Source: JBFLVU01 sp037444825
Lineage (GTDB): Bacteria; Acidobacteriota; UBA4820; DSQY01
DNA length: 33,780 nucleotides
NCBI GenBank assembly: GCA_037444825.1
Contig: JBBILR010000024.1
Location: forward strand, 1 to 33,780
Direction: 5' to 3'
Shown: positions 22,612 to 30,231 of the stretch, piece after piece
Position numbering within the stretch: position 1 is the first letter of the stretch
Layout: each line of letters starts with the position of its first letter
Notes under the pieces: generated by a model
The model's input: the letters and a program-made list of their open reading frames with translations, nothing else
Told to the model about the DNA's origin: nothing
The model's database searches: none
Translations under genes and position numbers: made by a program

Positions 22612-23930
22612 TCCTCTGCCGGTCGGGGGAGACGGCCGAGACCCTGGCCGCCTGCCTCCCCCTCCACTGGGCGGCGGAGCGCCTGGAAACGGGGGAGGAC
22701 GCCCTGGCGCGCCTGGCCCTGGGCGGGGTGGAGATCATCCTGGCGGAGCTCGACCAGCGGGGCCTGTCGGGGGTGGAACTGCTCACGGAGATGCGGACCC
22801 TCGCCCCCTGGACCCCCATCATCGTCCTCCTCCCCGAAGAGCGGCGCCAGGAGGCGGCCCTCTACCTCAGCCAGGGGGCTTCGGAGGTCCTCCTCACCCC
22901 CCTCTGCACCCCGGAGGTCCGGGTCCGCTTCGACGGGGTCATGGCCCGCTCCCCCCGCCGCCCCTCCCAGCCCCTGGCCAAGTCGGAGGAGGCCATCCTC
23001 ATGGGCCAGTCGCCGGCCATGGTGGGGATCCGGGAGCAGATGGCCATCGTCTCCCCCACGGAGATCCCCGTCCTGATCCTGGGGGAGTCGGGGACGGGCC
23101 GCGGCGTCATCGCCCGGCAGATCCACTTCCAGAGCCCGAGGAACCAGGGCCCCTTCGTCGTGGTGAACTGCCAGGGGATCCCCGAGGACCTCCTGGAGCG
23201 GGAGTTCTTCGGGGAGGCCAACCCCAAGGGGGTCACCGGCCAGGTGGCCGCCGCCCAGGGGGGGACCCTCTTCTTCGACGAGGTGGGGGACCTCCCTCTG
23301 GTCTTCCAGGGGAAGCTGGTCCGCCTCCTCAAGGAGCGGGAGTACCTGCCCCTGGGGGGCGGGGAGCCCCGTCCCGCCAACGTCCGCTTTCTCTTCGCCT
23401 CCTCCCGGGACCTGGCGGTGGAGGTGGCGGGGAAGCGCTTTCGCGAGGACCTTTACTACCGGATCCAGACCTTTCCCCTGCAGGTTCCGCCGCTGCGGGA
23501 GCGCACGGAGGACATCCCCGGCCTGGCCCGCACCTTCCTTCAGAGCTACTGCCGGGAGCTGGGCAAGCCCTTTCACGAGATCGCCGAGGAGGCCATGGAG
23601 TGCCTCCTGTGGTACCCCTGGCCCGGGAACGTGCGGGAACTGCAGACCCGCATGCGCTTCTGCGCCATCTACCTCAAGGGGGGCCGCCTCAAGCGGGAGG
23701 ACCTCCCCTTCGAGCTGCAGGGGTACTCGGGGCGGGGGGTGGGCTCCTACGCCTACGCCCGGCTCCAGTTCGAGCGGGAGTACCTGGTGCGCCTTCTGAG
23801 GAAGCACCGGGGGAACATCAACCGCATGGCCCAGGAGTCGGGGAAGCAGCGGGTGGAAATTTACCGGATGCTCAAGCGTTGCGGACTCAGCGCCGCCAAG
23901 TACCGTCTCGAACCGGAGCCCCGGCCATGA
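22593..23930 (+). CDS. NtrC-like AAA+ regulator with pseudo-receiver and degenerate ATPase/sigma-54 motifs
   Basis: A 445-aa protein with the layout of a sigma-54 activator: receiver-like domain (1-118), AAA+ domain (about 137-365), Fis-type HTH (about 394-432, GNINRMAQESGKQRVEIYRM). Key residues are altered. In the receiver the acidic pair is replaced (LILCRSG), the phospho-acceptor Asp aligns with Glu52 (LAELDQRGLSG), and the Thr and Lys are gone. Walker A reads GESGTGRG (164-171), Arg170 for Lys. The GAFTGA loop is shortened to GEANPKGVTGQ (207-217). Sensor I has Ser for Asn (FASSRDL). Walker B FFDEVG, the arginine-finger region RFREDLYYR and WPGNVREL are intact. GTG start; it overlaps coaE and then the deacetylase gene by ATGA. 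Inference: a constitutive or ATPase-impaired regulator, possibly TyrR-like. Confidence 0.87.
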   Translation: MQTKALILCRSGETAETLAACLPLHWAAERLETGEDALARLALGGVEIILAELDQRGLSGVELLTEMRTLAPWTPIIVLLPEERRQEAALYLSQGASEVLLTPLCTPEVRVRFDGVMARSPRRPSQPLAKSEEAILMGQSPAMVGIREQMAIVSPTEIPVLILGESGTGRGVIARQIHFQSPRNQGPFVVVNCQGIPEDLLEREFFGEANPKGVTGQVAAAQGGTLFFDEVGDLPLVFQGKLVRLLKEREYLPLGGGEPRPANVRFLFASSRDLAVEVAGKRFREDLYYRIQTFPLQVPPLRERTEDIPGLARTFLQSYCRELGKPFHEIAEEAMECLLWYPWPGNVRELQTRMRFCAIYLKGGRLKREDLPFELQGYSGRGVGSYAYARLQFEREYLVRLLRKHRGNINRMAQESGKQRVEIYRMLKRCGLSAAKYRLEPEPRP

Positions 23931-24715
23931 CGATCCTTCCGAGAAAAAAGAAAACCCCCGCCCACCGCTTCCACGCCGTGGGGGCGGGCCTGGCCCTCTT
24001 CTGGCTCCTCTCCCGGTCGGTCCTCTCCCCCTCCTCCCAGGTCCTGGGGCCCGTCTTCACCCACGGCGACCGCCGGGTCCCCGAGGTGGCCCTCACCTTC
24101 GACGACGGCCCCAACGAGCCGTACACCGGTAGGATCCTCGACATCCTGGAGGCCCGGCACGTGAAGGCCACCTTCTTCCTCGTGGGGGAGAACGTCCTGC
24201 GCTTCCCCGGGGCGGTGCGGCGGGAGGCGGCCCTCGGCATGGAACTGGGCAACCACACCATGCACCACCCCAACCTGGTGGGGCGGTCCGGTCCGGCGAT
24301 CTTCCGGGAGATCGAACAGGCTCAGGAGACCATCCTGCAGACCTCCGGCGTCGAGCCGGTCTGGTTCCGCCCCCCCCACGGCTTCCGGGACCCCCGCCTC
24401 TTTCGCCAGACGGGCCGCCTGGATTTGGCGGTGGCCGAGTGGAGCGTCATGCCCAGGGACTGGACGTCCCCCGGGATGCCGGCCATCGTCCAGCGGGTCC
24501 TCAACGCCGTCAAACCCGGCGACATCATCCTGCTCCACGACGGGGTGAACGCCGTGGGGGGGGACCGCCACGAGACGGTGGAGGCCCTTCCCTACATCCT
24601 GGACGGGCTCGAGGCCCGGGGTTTGAAACCCGTCACCCTCAGCGAACTGGCCGCCTCCAGCGGGCGGGGCCTTCGGGGCTACCGCCGGCTGGAGGCCCGA
24701 TGGAAGGACCGCTGA
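23927..24715 (+). CDS. Polysaccharide deacetylase (NodB homology domain)
   Basis: A 262-aa protein with an N-terminal signal-anchor (basic MTILPRKKKTPAHRF, then a hydrophobic AVGAGLALFWLL). The NodB domain occupies about 50-250. Motif 1 is TFDDGP; motif 2 is GNHTMHHP, with its zinc-binding His residues (HTMHH); motif 3 is WFRPPHG; motif 4 is RDWTSPG; motif 5 is IILLHDG. It should remove N-acetyl (or O-acetyl) groups from a glycan in the periplasm, by family knowledge peptidoglycan, chitin-like or exopolysaccharide; the substrate is not evident. The start is the ATG overlapping the regulator stop. UbiD-family gene follows after 19 bp. Confidence 0.9.
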   Translation: MTILPRKKKTPAHRFHAVGAGLALFWLLSRSVLSPSSQVLGPVFTHGDRRVPEVALTFDDGPNEPYTGRILDILEARHVKATFFLVGENVLRFPGAVRREAALGMELGNHTMHHPNLVGRSGPAIFREIEQAQETILQTSGVEPVWFRPPHGFRDPRLFRQTGRLDLAVAEWSVMPRDWTSPGMPAIVQRVLNAVKPGDIILLHDGVNAVGGDRHETVEALPYILDGLEARGLKPVTLSELAASSGRGLRGYRRLEARWKDR

Positions 24716-24734
24716 CCCTTCTAGGGAGACCGCC

Positions 24735-26195
24735 ATGGCCTTCGAGGATCTCCGCCATTTCCTCCGCGAACTGGAAAGCAGGGGGGACCTGCTCCGGGTC
24801 CGGGAGGAGGTGGACCCGCGCCTGGAGATCACCGAGCTTCTGGACCGCGCCGTCAAGGAGGACGGCCCCGCCCTCCTCTTCGAGCGGGTGAAGGGCCACT
24901 CCATCCCCGTGGCGGGGAACCTCCTGGGGGCCCACCGGAGGATGCTCCTGGCCCTGGGGCTCTCCTCCTACGACGAGATGGACCGCCGGATCGACGCCTT
25001 CTTGGACCTCAAACCCCCGGAGGGCCTCCTGGACAAGATCCGCATGGTCCCCCAGCTGGCCGAGCTGGCCTCCTACCTCCCCAAGACCGTGCGGTCCGGC
25101 CCCTGCCAGGAGGTGGTCCTCCCCAAGGGGCGCTTCTCCCTCCTCGACCTCCCCGTCTGCACCTGCTGGCCCGGGGACGGCGGCCCCTTCATCACCCTGC
25201 CCATGGTCTTCACCCGGGACCCGCGCACCGGGAAGCGCAATTGCGGCATGTACCGGATGCAGGTTTACGACGCGACCACCACCGGCATGCACTGGCAGAT
25301 CCACAAGCAGGGGGCCCACCACGCCCGCACCGCCCTGGAGAAGGGACAGCGGCTGGAGGTGGCCGTGGCCCTGGGCGCCGACCCGGTGACCTACTTCTCC
25401 GCCACCCTCCCCCTCCCCGACGAGGTGGACGAGATGCTCCTGGCCGGTTTTCTCCGGAAGGAGGCGGTGGAGCTGGTGAAGTGCAGGACGGTGGACCTCC
25501 ACGTACCTGCCCGCGCGGAGATCGTCCTCGAGGGGTGGGTGGACCCCGCCGAGCTCCGCCGGGAGGGCCCCTTCGGGGACCACACCGGCTTCTACTCGCT
25601 GGCGGACGACTACCCGGTCTTCCACGTGGAGTGCCTCACCCGCCGGAAGGACCCCGTCTACCCCCACACCATCGTGGGCCGCCCCCCCATGGAGGACGCC
25701 TTCATGGGCTACGCCATCGAGCGCATCACCCTGCCGCTGCTCAAGCGCCAGCTCCCCGAGGTGGTGGACATGCACATGCCGCCCCAGGGCGTCTTTCACA
25801 ACCTCATGCTCCTCGCCCTGGACAAGCGGTACCCGGGCCACGCCCGCAAGGTCATGCACGCCGTCTGGGGCCTGGGCCAGGCCATGTTCACCAAGGTCAT
25901 CGTGGTGGTGGACGCCGACGTGAACCTCCACGACTACTCGGAGGTGGCCTGGCGGGTCCTGGCCAGCATCGACCCCTCCCGGGACCTGGAGTTGGCCCTG
26001 GGCCCCATGGACGCCCTGGAGCACGCCTCCCGGTACTTCGCCTACGGCGGCAAGGTGGGCATCGACGCCACCACCAAGTGGAAGGGGGAGGGCTTCGACC
26101 GGGAGTGGCCGCCGGTCATCGCCATGGACCCCGCCGTGAAGGCCCGCATGGACGCCATCTGGAAGGCCCTCCGCGGGGGGGGAAGGGAGCCGTAG
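24735..26195 (+). CDS. ubiD: UbiD-family decarboxylase
   Basis: A 486-aa prenylated-FMN-dependent (de)carboxylase. Residues matching the catalytic triad of the family are R174 (MYRMQVYD), E277 and D282 (EGPFGDHTGFYS). N169 in RNCGMYR and the HWQIHKQGAHH region fit metal and prFMN binding. VAVALGADP and PYPHTIVGRPP-like DPVYPHTIVGRPPMED are general UbiD motifs. It may act on 4-hydroxy-3-polyprenylbenzoate (ubiquinone), in the futalosine menaquinone route (MqnL), or on another aromatic acid. The clade cannot be assigned by eye, so the symbol is a family label. No ubiX is in the window. GGGAG precedes the ATG, and a hairpin repeat begins at the stop codon. Confidence 0.88.
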   Translation: MAFEDLRHFLRELESRGDLLRVREEVDPRLEITELLDRAVKEDGPALLFERVKGHSIPVAGNLLGAHRRMLLALGLSSYDEMDRRIDAFLDLKPPEGLLDKIRMVPQLAELASYLPKTVRSGPCQEVVLPKGRFSLLDLPVCTCWPGDGGPFITLPMVFTRDPRTGKRNCGMYRMQVYDATTTGMHWQIHKQGAHHARTALEKGQRLEVAVALGADPVTYFSATLPLPDEVDEMLLAGFLRKEAVELVKCRTVDLHVPARAEIVLEGWVDPAELRREGPFGDHTGFYSLADDYPVFHVECLTRRKDPVYPHTIVGRPPMEDAFMGYAIERITLPLLKRQLPEVVDMHMPPQGVFHNLMLLALDKRYPGHARKVMHAVWGLGQAMFTKVIVVVDADVNLHDYSEVAWRVLASIDPSRDLELALGPMDALEHASRYFAYGGKVGIDATTKWKGEGFDREWPPVIAMDPAVKARMDAIWKALRGGGREP

Positions 26196-26217
26196 CGGCC
26201 TTTGCTTTCAAAGGCCC
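26193..26217. repeat. Dispersed hairpin repeat, copy A
   Basis: Begins at the ubiD stop (TAG) with TAGCGGCCTTTG and forms a perfect 8-bp stem: GGCCTTTG (26197-26204), loop CTTT, CAAAGGCC (26209-26216). It is related to copies at 28683-28715 and 30802-30831. It may also terminate the upstream transcript. Confidence 0.6.
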
Positions 26218-26249
26218 ATGGTCGGCTGCTGCCTTCTTTCCCCTTCCCC

Positions 26250-26264
26250 CCCGCCTTCCGCCTT
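26250..26264. repeat. Pyrimidine-rich repeat core
   Basis: CCCGCCTTCCGCCTT, 15 bp identical to 28792-28806, both inside C/T-rich tracts of about 25 bp (26244-26268 and 28784-28808). The 11-bp core CCTTCCGCCTT recurs at 33458-33468. Confidence 0.45.
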
Positions 26265-26287
26265 CCCCACCTCCCCTTTCCCCGTCG

Positions 26288-26293
26288 TACAAT
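26288..26293 (+). promoter_or_regulatory. -10-like element (TACAAT) before purB
   Basis: TACAAT 17 bp upstream of the purB ATG. The -35 region is a C/T tract without a TTGACA match. The same hexamer lies before greA at 30202. Confidence 0.35.
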
Positions 26294-26310
26294 GGCGGGG
26301 GGAGGTGGTC

Positions 26311-27603
26311 ATGATCCCGCGCTACACCCGTCCCGCGTTCGCCGCCCACTGGTCGGACGAGAACCGGTTCAACGCCTGGCTGAAGGTGGAGCTGGCGGCC
26401 CTGTCCGCCCAGGCCCAGCTGGGGGTGGTCCCCGAGGAGGCGGCCCGGGAGATCGCGAGGAGGGCCCGCTTCGACGTGAGGCGGATCGAGGAGATCGAGG
26501 CGGTGGTCAAGCACGACGTCATCGCCTTCACCACCTCGGTGGCCGAGTCCATCGGGGACTTGAGCCGCTACTTCCACTACGGCCTCACCTCCTCGGACGT
26601 GGTGGATACGGCCCTGGCCATGCTCACGAGGGACGCCCTGGACCTCATCCTGGAGGAGGTGGACAACTTCCGGGAGATCCTCAAGCGCCAGGCTTACGCC
26701 CACAAGGACCGCATCGTGGTGGGCCGCACCCACGGCATCCACGCCGAGCCCACCACCTTGGGCCTCAAGTTCGCCCTCTGGTACGCGGAGATGGGCCGCA
26801 ACCGCCAGCGCCTCAAAGCCGCCCGGGATACCATCGCCGTGGGGAAGCTCTCGGGGGCCGTGGGCACCTTCGCCCACCTGCCGCCGGCGGTGGAGGAGCT
26901 GGTCTGCCGCAAGCTGGGGCTGAAGCCCGACCCCATCACCACCCAGGTCATCCAGCGCGACCGCCACGCCGAGGTCCTCTGCGCCCTTGCCCTCACCGGC
27001 GCCACCCTGGAGAAGATCGCCACGGAGATCCGCCACCTGCAGAAGACGGAGGTCCGGGAGGTGGAGGAGCCCTTCACCGAGGGCCAGAAGGGCTCCTCGG
27101 CCATGCCCCACAAGCGGAACCCCGTGGGGTGCGAGAACGTCACCGGCCTGGCGCGGCTCCTTCGGGGCTACGCCGTCACGGCGCTGGAAAACGTCGCCCT
27201 CTGGCACGAGCGGGACATCTCCCACTCCTCCACCGAGCGGGTGATCCTCCCCGACGCCACCACCCTGCTCGACTACATGCTGAACCGCCTGGGGGGCATC
27301 CTGGAGGGCCTCCACGTCTACCCCGAGGCCATGGAGCGGAACCTCCAGAAGACCCGGGGTCTCCTGTACAGCCAGAAGGCCCTCTTGGCCCTCACCCGGG
27401 CGGGCCTCTCCCGGGAGGAGGCCTACGGGCTGGTCCAGGGGTGCGCCATGCGGTGCTGGAAGGGGGAGGGGGACTTCCTGGACCTTTTGGCCGCCGAGCC
27501 CGGGGTGGCCGAGAAGATCGGGCGGGAGGAGCTGGCCCGGGCCTTCGACCCCCGCCCCTTCCTCGTTCACGTGGACGAGATCTTCGAGCGGGTCTTCGAG
27601 TGA
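26311..27603 (+). CDS. purB: Adenylosuccinate lyase
   Basis: A 430-aa fumarase/aspartase-superfamily enzyme acting twice in purine synthesis: SAICAR to AICAR plus fumarate, and adenylosuccinate to AMP plus fumarate. KHDVIAFTTSVAESIG, YGLTSSDVVDTA (catalytic His/Ser region) and GRTHGIHAEPTTLG are conserved. The signature loop GSSAMPHKRNPVGCENV carries the catalytic Ser and binding Lys/Asn. WHERDISHSSTERVILPD follows. The start MIPRYTRP has GGGAGG upstream and matches the family N-terminus; the open frame continues 31 codons upstream with no homology. The stop overlaps the next start (GTGA). Confidence 0.96.
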   Translation: MIPRYTRPAFAAHWSDENRFNAWLKVELAALSAQAQLGVVPEEAAREIARRARFDVRRIEEIEAVVKHDVIAFTTSVAESIGDLSRYFHYGLTSSDVVDTALAMLTRDALDLILEEVDNFREILKRQAYAHKDRIVVGRTHGIHAEPTTLGLKFALWYAEMGRNRQRLKAARDTIAVGKLSGAVGTFAHLPPAVEELVCRKLGLKPDPITTQVIQRDRHAEVLCALALTGATLEKIATEIRHLQKTEVREVEEPFTEGQKGSSAMPHKRNPVGCENVTGLARLLRGYAVTALENVALWHERDISHSSTERVILPDATTLLDYMLNRLGGILEGLHVYPEAMERNLQKTRGLLYSQKALLALTRAGLSREEAYGLVQGCAMRCWKGEGDFLDLLAAEPGVAEKIGREELARAFDPRPFLVHVDEIFERVFE

Positions 27604-28691
27604 CGGAGAGGAGGACAGGGGAGGGCCGGCCCCGGAGGACGGGCCCCCACTGGGAGCGGTGCTTCACGCTCCTCCCCCGGGTCTCGCGCACCTTCGCCCT
27701 TTCCATCGCCCAACTGAAGGAGCCGGTCAAAGGTTCCGTCTGCGTCTCGTACCTGCTCTGCCGGATCCTCGACACGGTGGAGGACGCCCCGGGCCTTTCG
27801 GCCGCCGAACGCGGCCGGCTCCTGGAGCCCCTCCTCCTCCACCTCCGCGCGGAGGCCCCCTGCCCGCCGGGCTTCGGCCCCGATACCGCCTCCCGCCTGA
27901 GGGGGAGGGCCTCGGAGGCCGACCTGGACCTGCTGCGGTCCACCCCCGACGTCCTCTCGGCCTACGCCGACTGCGGGGAGGAGGACCGCCTCGCCATGGC
28001 CCGCTGGGTGACGGAGATGGGCCGGGGCATGGTGGACTTCAGCGAGCGGATGGGCGAGGGGGAGGGGGTCCTCAAACGCCTGCCCTCCATGGCCGCCCTG
28101 GACCGCTACTGCTACTACATCGCCGGGACGGTGGGCTACCTCCTCACCGACCTGGCCTTCCTCCACTTCCCCGGCGTGGACCGGCTCCTCTTCTACCGCT
28201 TGCAAGCGGACGCCGAGGACTTCGGCCTGGGCCTGCAGAAGGTGAACATCGTCAAGGACCTGGCCGAGGACTACCGGAGGGGGTGGTGCTTCGTCCCCGA
28301 GGAGTGCCTGAGGGCGGCGGGGGCGGAACCCCGGGACTTCCTGGACCCCGGCCGCGGGGAAGCGGTCACCCGGGCCCTCCTGCCGGTCCTTCGCAGCGCC
28401 GTGCGCCATTTGGAGAGGGCCTTCCGGTACCTGGAACGCTTCCCCCTGGAGGAGAAGGAGTTCCGCTTCTTCCTGGCCACGAGCCTCTTCTTCGCCCTGG
28501 AGACTTTGGCCCTGGTGGCCGAGGAACCGGGCCGGCTCGTGGCCCCCGAAAAGCTGAAGATCACGAGGGCCCGGGTGGCCCTACTGGCGGGGGAGCTCAC
28601 GCTGGAGGTCTCCCGCCCGGAGGCCCTCCGGCGGCGCTACGAAAAGCTGCGGGAAACCCTCCGGGCCTTCGAAGCCCCGCCTTCCCCGTAG
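27600..28691 (+). CDS. Squalene/phytoene synthase family protein, squalene-synthase-like
   Basis: A 363-aa head-to-head prenyl synthase joining two prenyl diphosphates. The first Asp-rich motif is DTVED (58-62), the second is KDLAEDYRRG (D220/D224). YCYYIAGTVG (170-179) and GLQKVNIVKDLAEDY are closer to squalene synthase (farnesyl-diphosphate farnesyltransferase) than to phytoene synthase. A hydrophobic C-terminal tail like that of eukaryotic enzymes is absent. Squalene would feed hopanoid or sterol-like lipid synthesis, but no cyclase is in the window. GTG start overlapping the purB stop. A hairpin repeat includes its last codons and stop. Confidence 0.88.
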   Translation: MTERRTGEGRPRRTGPHWERCFTLLPRVSRTFALSIAQLKEPVKGSVCVSYLLCRILDTVEDAPGLSAAERGRLLEPLLLHLRAEAPCPPGFGPDTASRLRGRASEADLDLLRSTPDVLSAYADCGEEDRLAMARWVTEMGRGMVDFSERMGEGEGVLKRLPSMAALDRYCYYIAGTVGYLLTDLAFLHFPGVDRLLFYRLQADAEDFGLGLQKVNIVKDLAEDYRRGWCFVPEECLRAAGAEPRDFLDPGRGEAVTRALLPVLRSAVRHLERAFRYLERFPLEEKEFRFFLATSLFFALETLALVAEEPGRLVAPEKLKITRARVALLAGELTLEVSRPEALRRRYEKLRETLRAFEAPPSP

Positions 28692-28715
28692 CGGCCTATG
28701 CTCGCCAAAGGCCGA
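28683..28715. repeat. Dispersed hairpin repeat, copy B
   Basis: From TTCCCCGTAGCGGCC to AAAGGCCG this about 33-bp segment matches 30802-30831 with about three substitutions and one gap. CGGCCT (28692-28697) pairs with AGGCCG (28709-28714), with one mismatch and two further pairs inside. It includes the final codon and TAG stop of the squalene-synthase-like gene. Confidence 0.6.
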
Positions 28716-28791
28716 TGATGGGCCGCCACAGTTGAAAAAAACGGCCGACGGCATCCCTCTTCGAAGGCCCGCCCGCGCGTATCTTCCCCCT

Positions 28792-28806
28792 CCCGCCTTC
28801 CGCCTT
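28792..28806. repeat. Pyrimidine-rich repeat core, second copy
   Basis: Identical 15-mer to 26250-26264, in a C/T tract next to the stop of the minus-strand IPT/TIG gene. The spacer 28692-28811 otherwise holds only repeat copy B and an A-tract at 28734-28740. Confidence 0.45.
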
Positions 28807-28811
28807 TCTCT

Positions 28812-30026
28812 CTATCTCTGGTAGGTGTAGCAGGCCGAGGTGGCGCCGCCGGGGTTCACGACGGTGACGCAGACGGGCCTCCCCGGGGGCACCATGGCCT
28901 TCAGGGCCGCCCCCCCCTTGGCGACGAGGAGCCCGGGCCCCTTGTAGGCGACCCGGGGGACCTGGACGCCGTCGATGTAGACCCAGGCGCCGGGCGCGAA
29001 GCCCGCCCCGTACACGAAGAGGCGGAAGGGGGCCCCCGCCTTGGCCACCGACGAAACGGCCAGAGAGACCGTGGAAAGGGCGATGCTGTCCAGCCGGGCC
29101 CCGAAGCCGTGGAAGCCGGGCGGCGTGTAGTCGTCCGACTGGAAGACGAAGGCCAGGGCGAAGCGGGGCTGGGCGGTGAGGTCCCCGAGGCCCGACCACC
29201 GCTTGAGGTCCTGGGAGAAGGCGTACCACACGTCGGAGAAGTTGCCCGACAGGCGGTAGCCGGAGTAGGAGACGCCGTCCACCGAGGCGAGGTAGTAGAA
29301 GAAGTCGTACCCCGTCTCGGAGAGGACCTTGCCGTAGAAGGAAAGCTCGGCCCCGGGGGCCGAGGCGGCGCAGGTGATCCAGGGGGCGTACTCGAGCCAG
29401 GAGTCGGTGCCGTCGGCGTAGTCCGACCCGCAGGGGAGGGTCCGTCCCACGTCGCCCCCCAGGACGGCGTCGGCGCTCCAGGAGCCGCCGAAGGCGTCGC
29501 AGTCGGCGTCCATCCAGAAGTAGTCCCCCACGGCGTTGTACGGCTGGCCCCCCTGGTAGTGCCACCAGTCGCCCCCGTCCTCGTACCAGATGGGGAGGGT
29601 CTCGAAGCCCTCGAAGAGGCAGGCGGCCTCCGTCCCGGGGAGGGCGCGGGCTTCGGGGCGCTCCTTCCGCACCCAGCCGCCGGGTTTCCGGAGGGCGGCC
29701 GGTTCCTTCACGGCGAAGCGGAGGGCGGCCTCCGGAGAGCGGCTTTGAAAGGCCGCGAAGTCCGGAAGGACGGCGAGCACCTCCGCCTCGAAGGCCGAAT
29801 CGGGGGAGAGGGGGGACGCGGGGGCGGAAGGGGGGGCGGCGGAAGGGAATTCCGCCACCGCCAACCCCGAAGCGCGGTCCCAGACCACCCGCTGGGCCTG
29901 GGAGAAGAGGGCGGGGGCCTCCCGGGGGCCGATGCCCGACAGGACCTGCACGCCTTCGGGGGCGGCGAAGAGGGCGAGGGAGCCGAGCGCGACGGCGCAG
30001 GCGAGGGAGCGCGACAGGAAAGCCAT
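28812..30026 (-). CDS. Exported protein with lectin-like region and C-terminal IPT/TIG domain
   Basis: A 404-aa precursor. Signal peptide MAFLSRSLACAVALGSLALFA, probably cut before APEG. Residues 25-130 are Pro/Ala-rich. A Trp/Tyr/Gly/Asp-rich domain (about 136-320: CLFEGFETLPIWYEDGG, YFWMDADCDAFGGSW, SWLEYAPWITCAAS, FFYYLASVDG) looks like a concanavalin/MAM-like beta-sandwich found in secreted peptidases, but no protease domain is present. The last about 80 residues (GAPFRLFVYGAGFAPGAWVYI...VTVVNPGGATSACYTY) fit an IPT/TIG fold. Probably a surface or secreted binding protein. The ATG at 30026 has GGAGG at 7 nt; a GTG at 30032 abuts it. It is behind a -24/-12 promoter, so expression should need sigma-54 and an activator. 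Confidence 0.78.
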   Translation of the reverse strand: MAFLSRSLACAVALGSLALFAAPEGVQVLSGIGPREAPALFSQAQRVVWDRASGLAVAEFPSAAPPSAPASPLSPDSAFEAEVLAVLPDFAAFQSRSPEAALRFAVKEPAALRKPGGWVRKERPEARALPGTEAACLFEGFETLPIWYEDGGDWWHYQGGQPYNAVGDYFWMDADCDAFGGSWSADAVLGGDVGRTLPCGSDYADGTDSWLEYAPWITCAASAPGAELSFYGKVLSETGYDFFYYLASVDGVSYSGYRLSGNFSDVWYAFSQDLKRWSGLGDLTAQPRFALAFVFQSDDYTPPGFHGFGARLDSIALSTVSLAVSSVAKAGAPFRLFVYGAGFAPGAWVYIDGVQVPRVAYKGPGLLVAKGGAALKAMVPPGRPVCVTVVNPGGATSACYTYQR

Positions 30027-30050
30027 GGCCACACCTCCGCTTCCCGCGGT

Positions 30051-30066
30051 AGCAACGGCGGTGCCA
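30051..30066 (-). promoter_or_regulatory. Sigma-54 (-24/-12) promoter
   Basis: Minus strand TGGCAC (30066-30061), 5-bp spacer CGCCG, TTGCT (30055-30051), matching the TGGCACG-N4-TTGCW consensus at all but one informative base. The predicted start near 30040 leaves a short leader with GGAGG (30038-30034) before the ATG at 30026. Confidence 0.75.
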
Positions 30067-30150
30067 GGGGAAGGGGGCCGGCGGGAGGAAGGGGAAAGGG
30101 CGGGACCGCTGGGCCCGCCGTTTCGGCGGAGGACTTCGAAGGAGGACCGC

Positions 30151-30168
30151 TGTCCGGTTCCTCGGACA
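30151..30168. promoter_or_regulatory. Palindrome TGTCCG-N6-CGGACA, candidate enhancer site
   Basis: A perfect 6+6 inverted repeat (spacer GTTCCT) centred about 119 bp upstream of the predicted sigma-54 start and 19 bp before the putative greA -35. Position and symmetry suit an enhancer-binding-protein site. A second inverted repeat CCGCCG-TTT-CGGCGG (30115-30129) lies between. Confidence 0.45.
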
Positions 30169-30177
30169 CCTCCCCCT

Positions 30178-30207
30178 TTCGGCGCGGACGGCGAATTCGG
30201 CTACAAT
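30178..30207 (+). promoter_or_regulatory. Probable greA promoter
   Basis: TTCGGC (30178-30183), 18-bp spacer, TACAAT (30202-30207). The leader is about 18 nt, with GGAGGAGG before the ATG at 30232. The -35 is weak. Confidence 0.4.
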
Positions 30208-30231
30208 GGTTTCTCGGAGGAGGTGGCGCCC

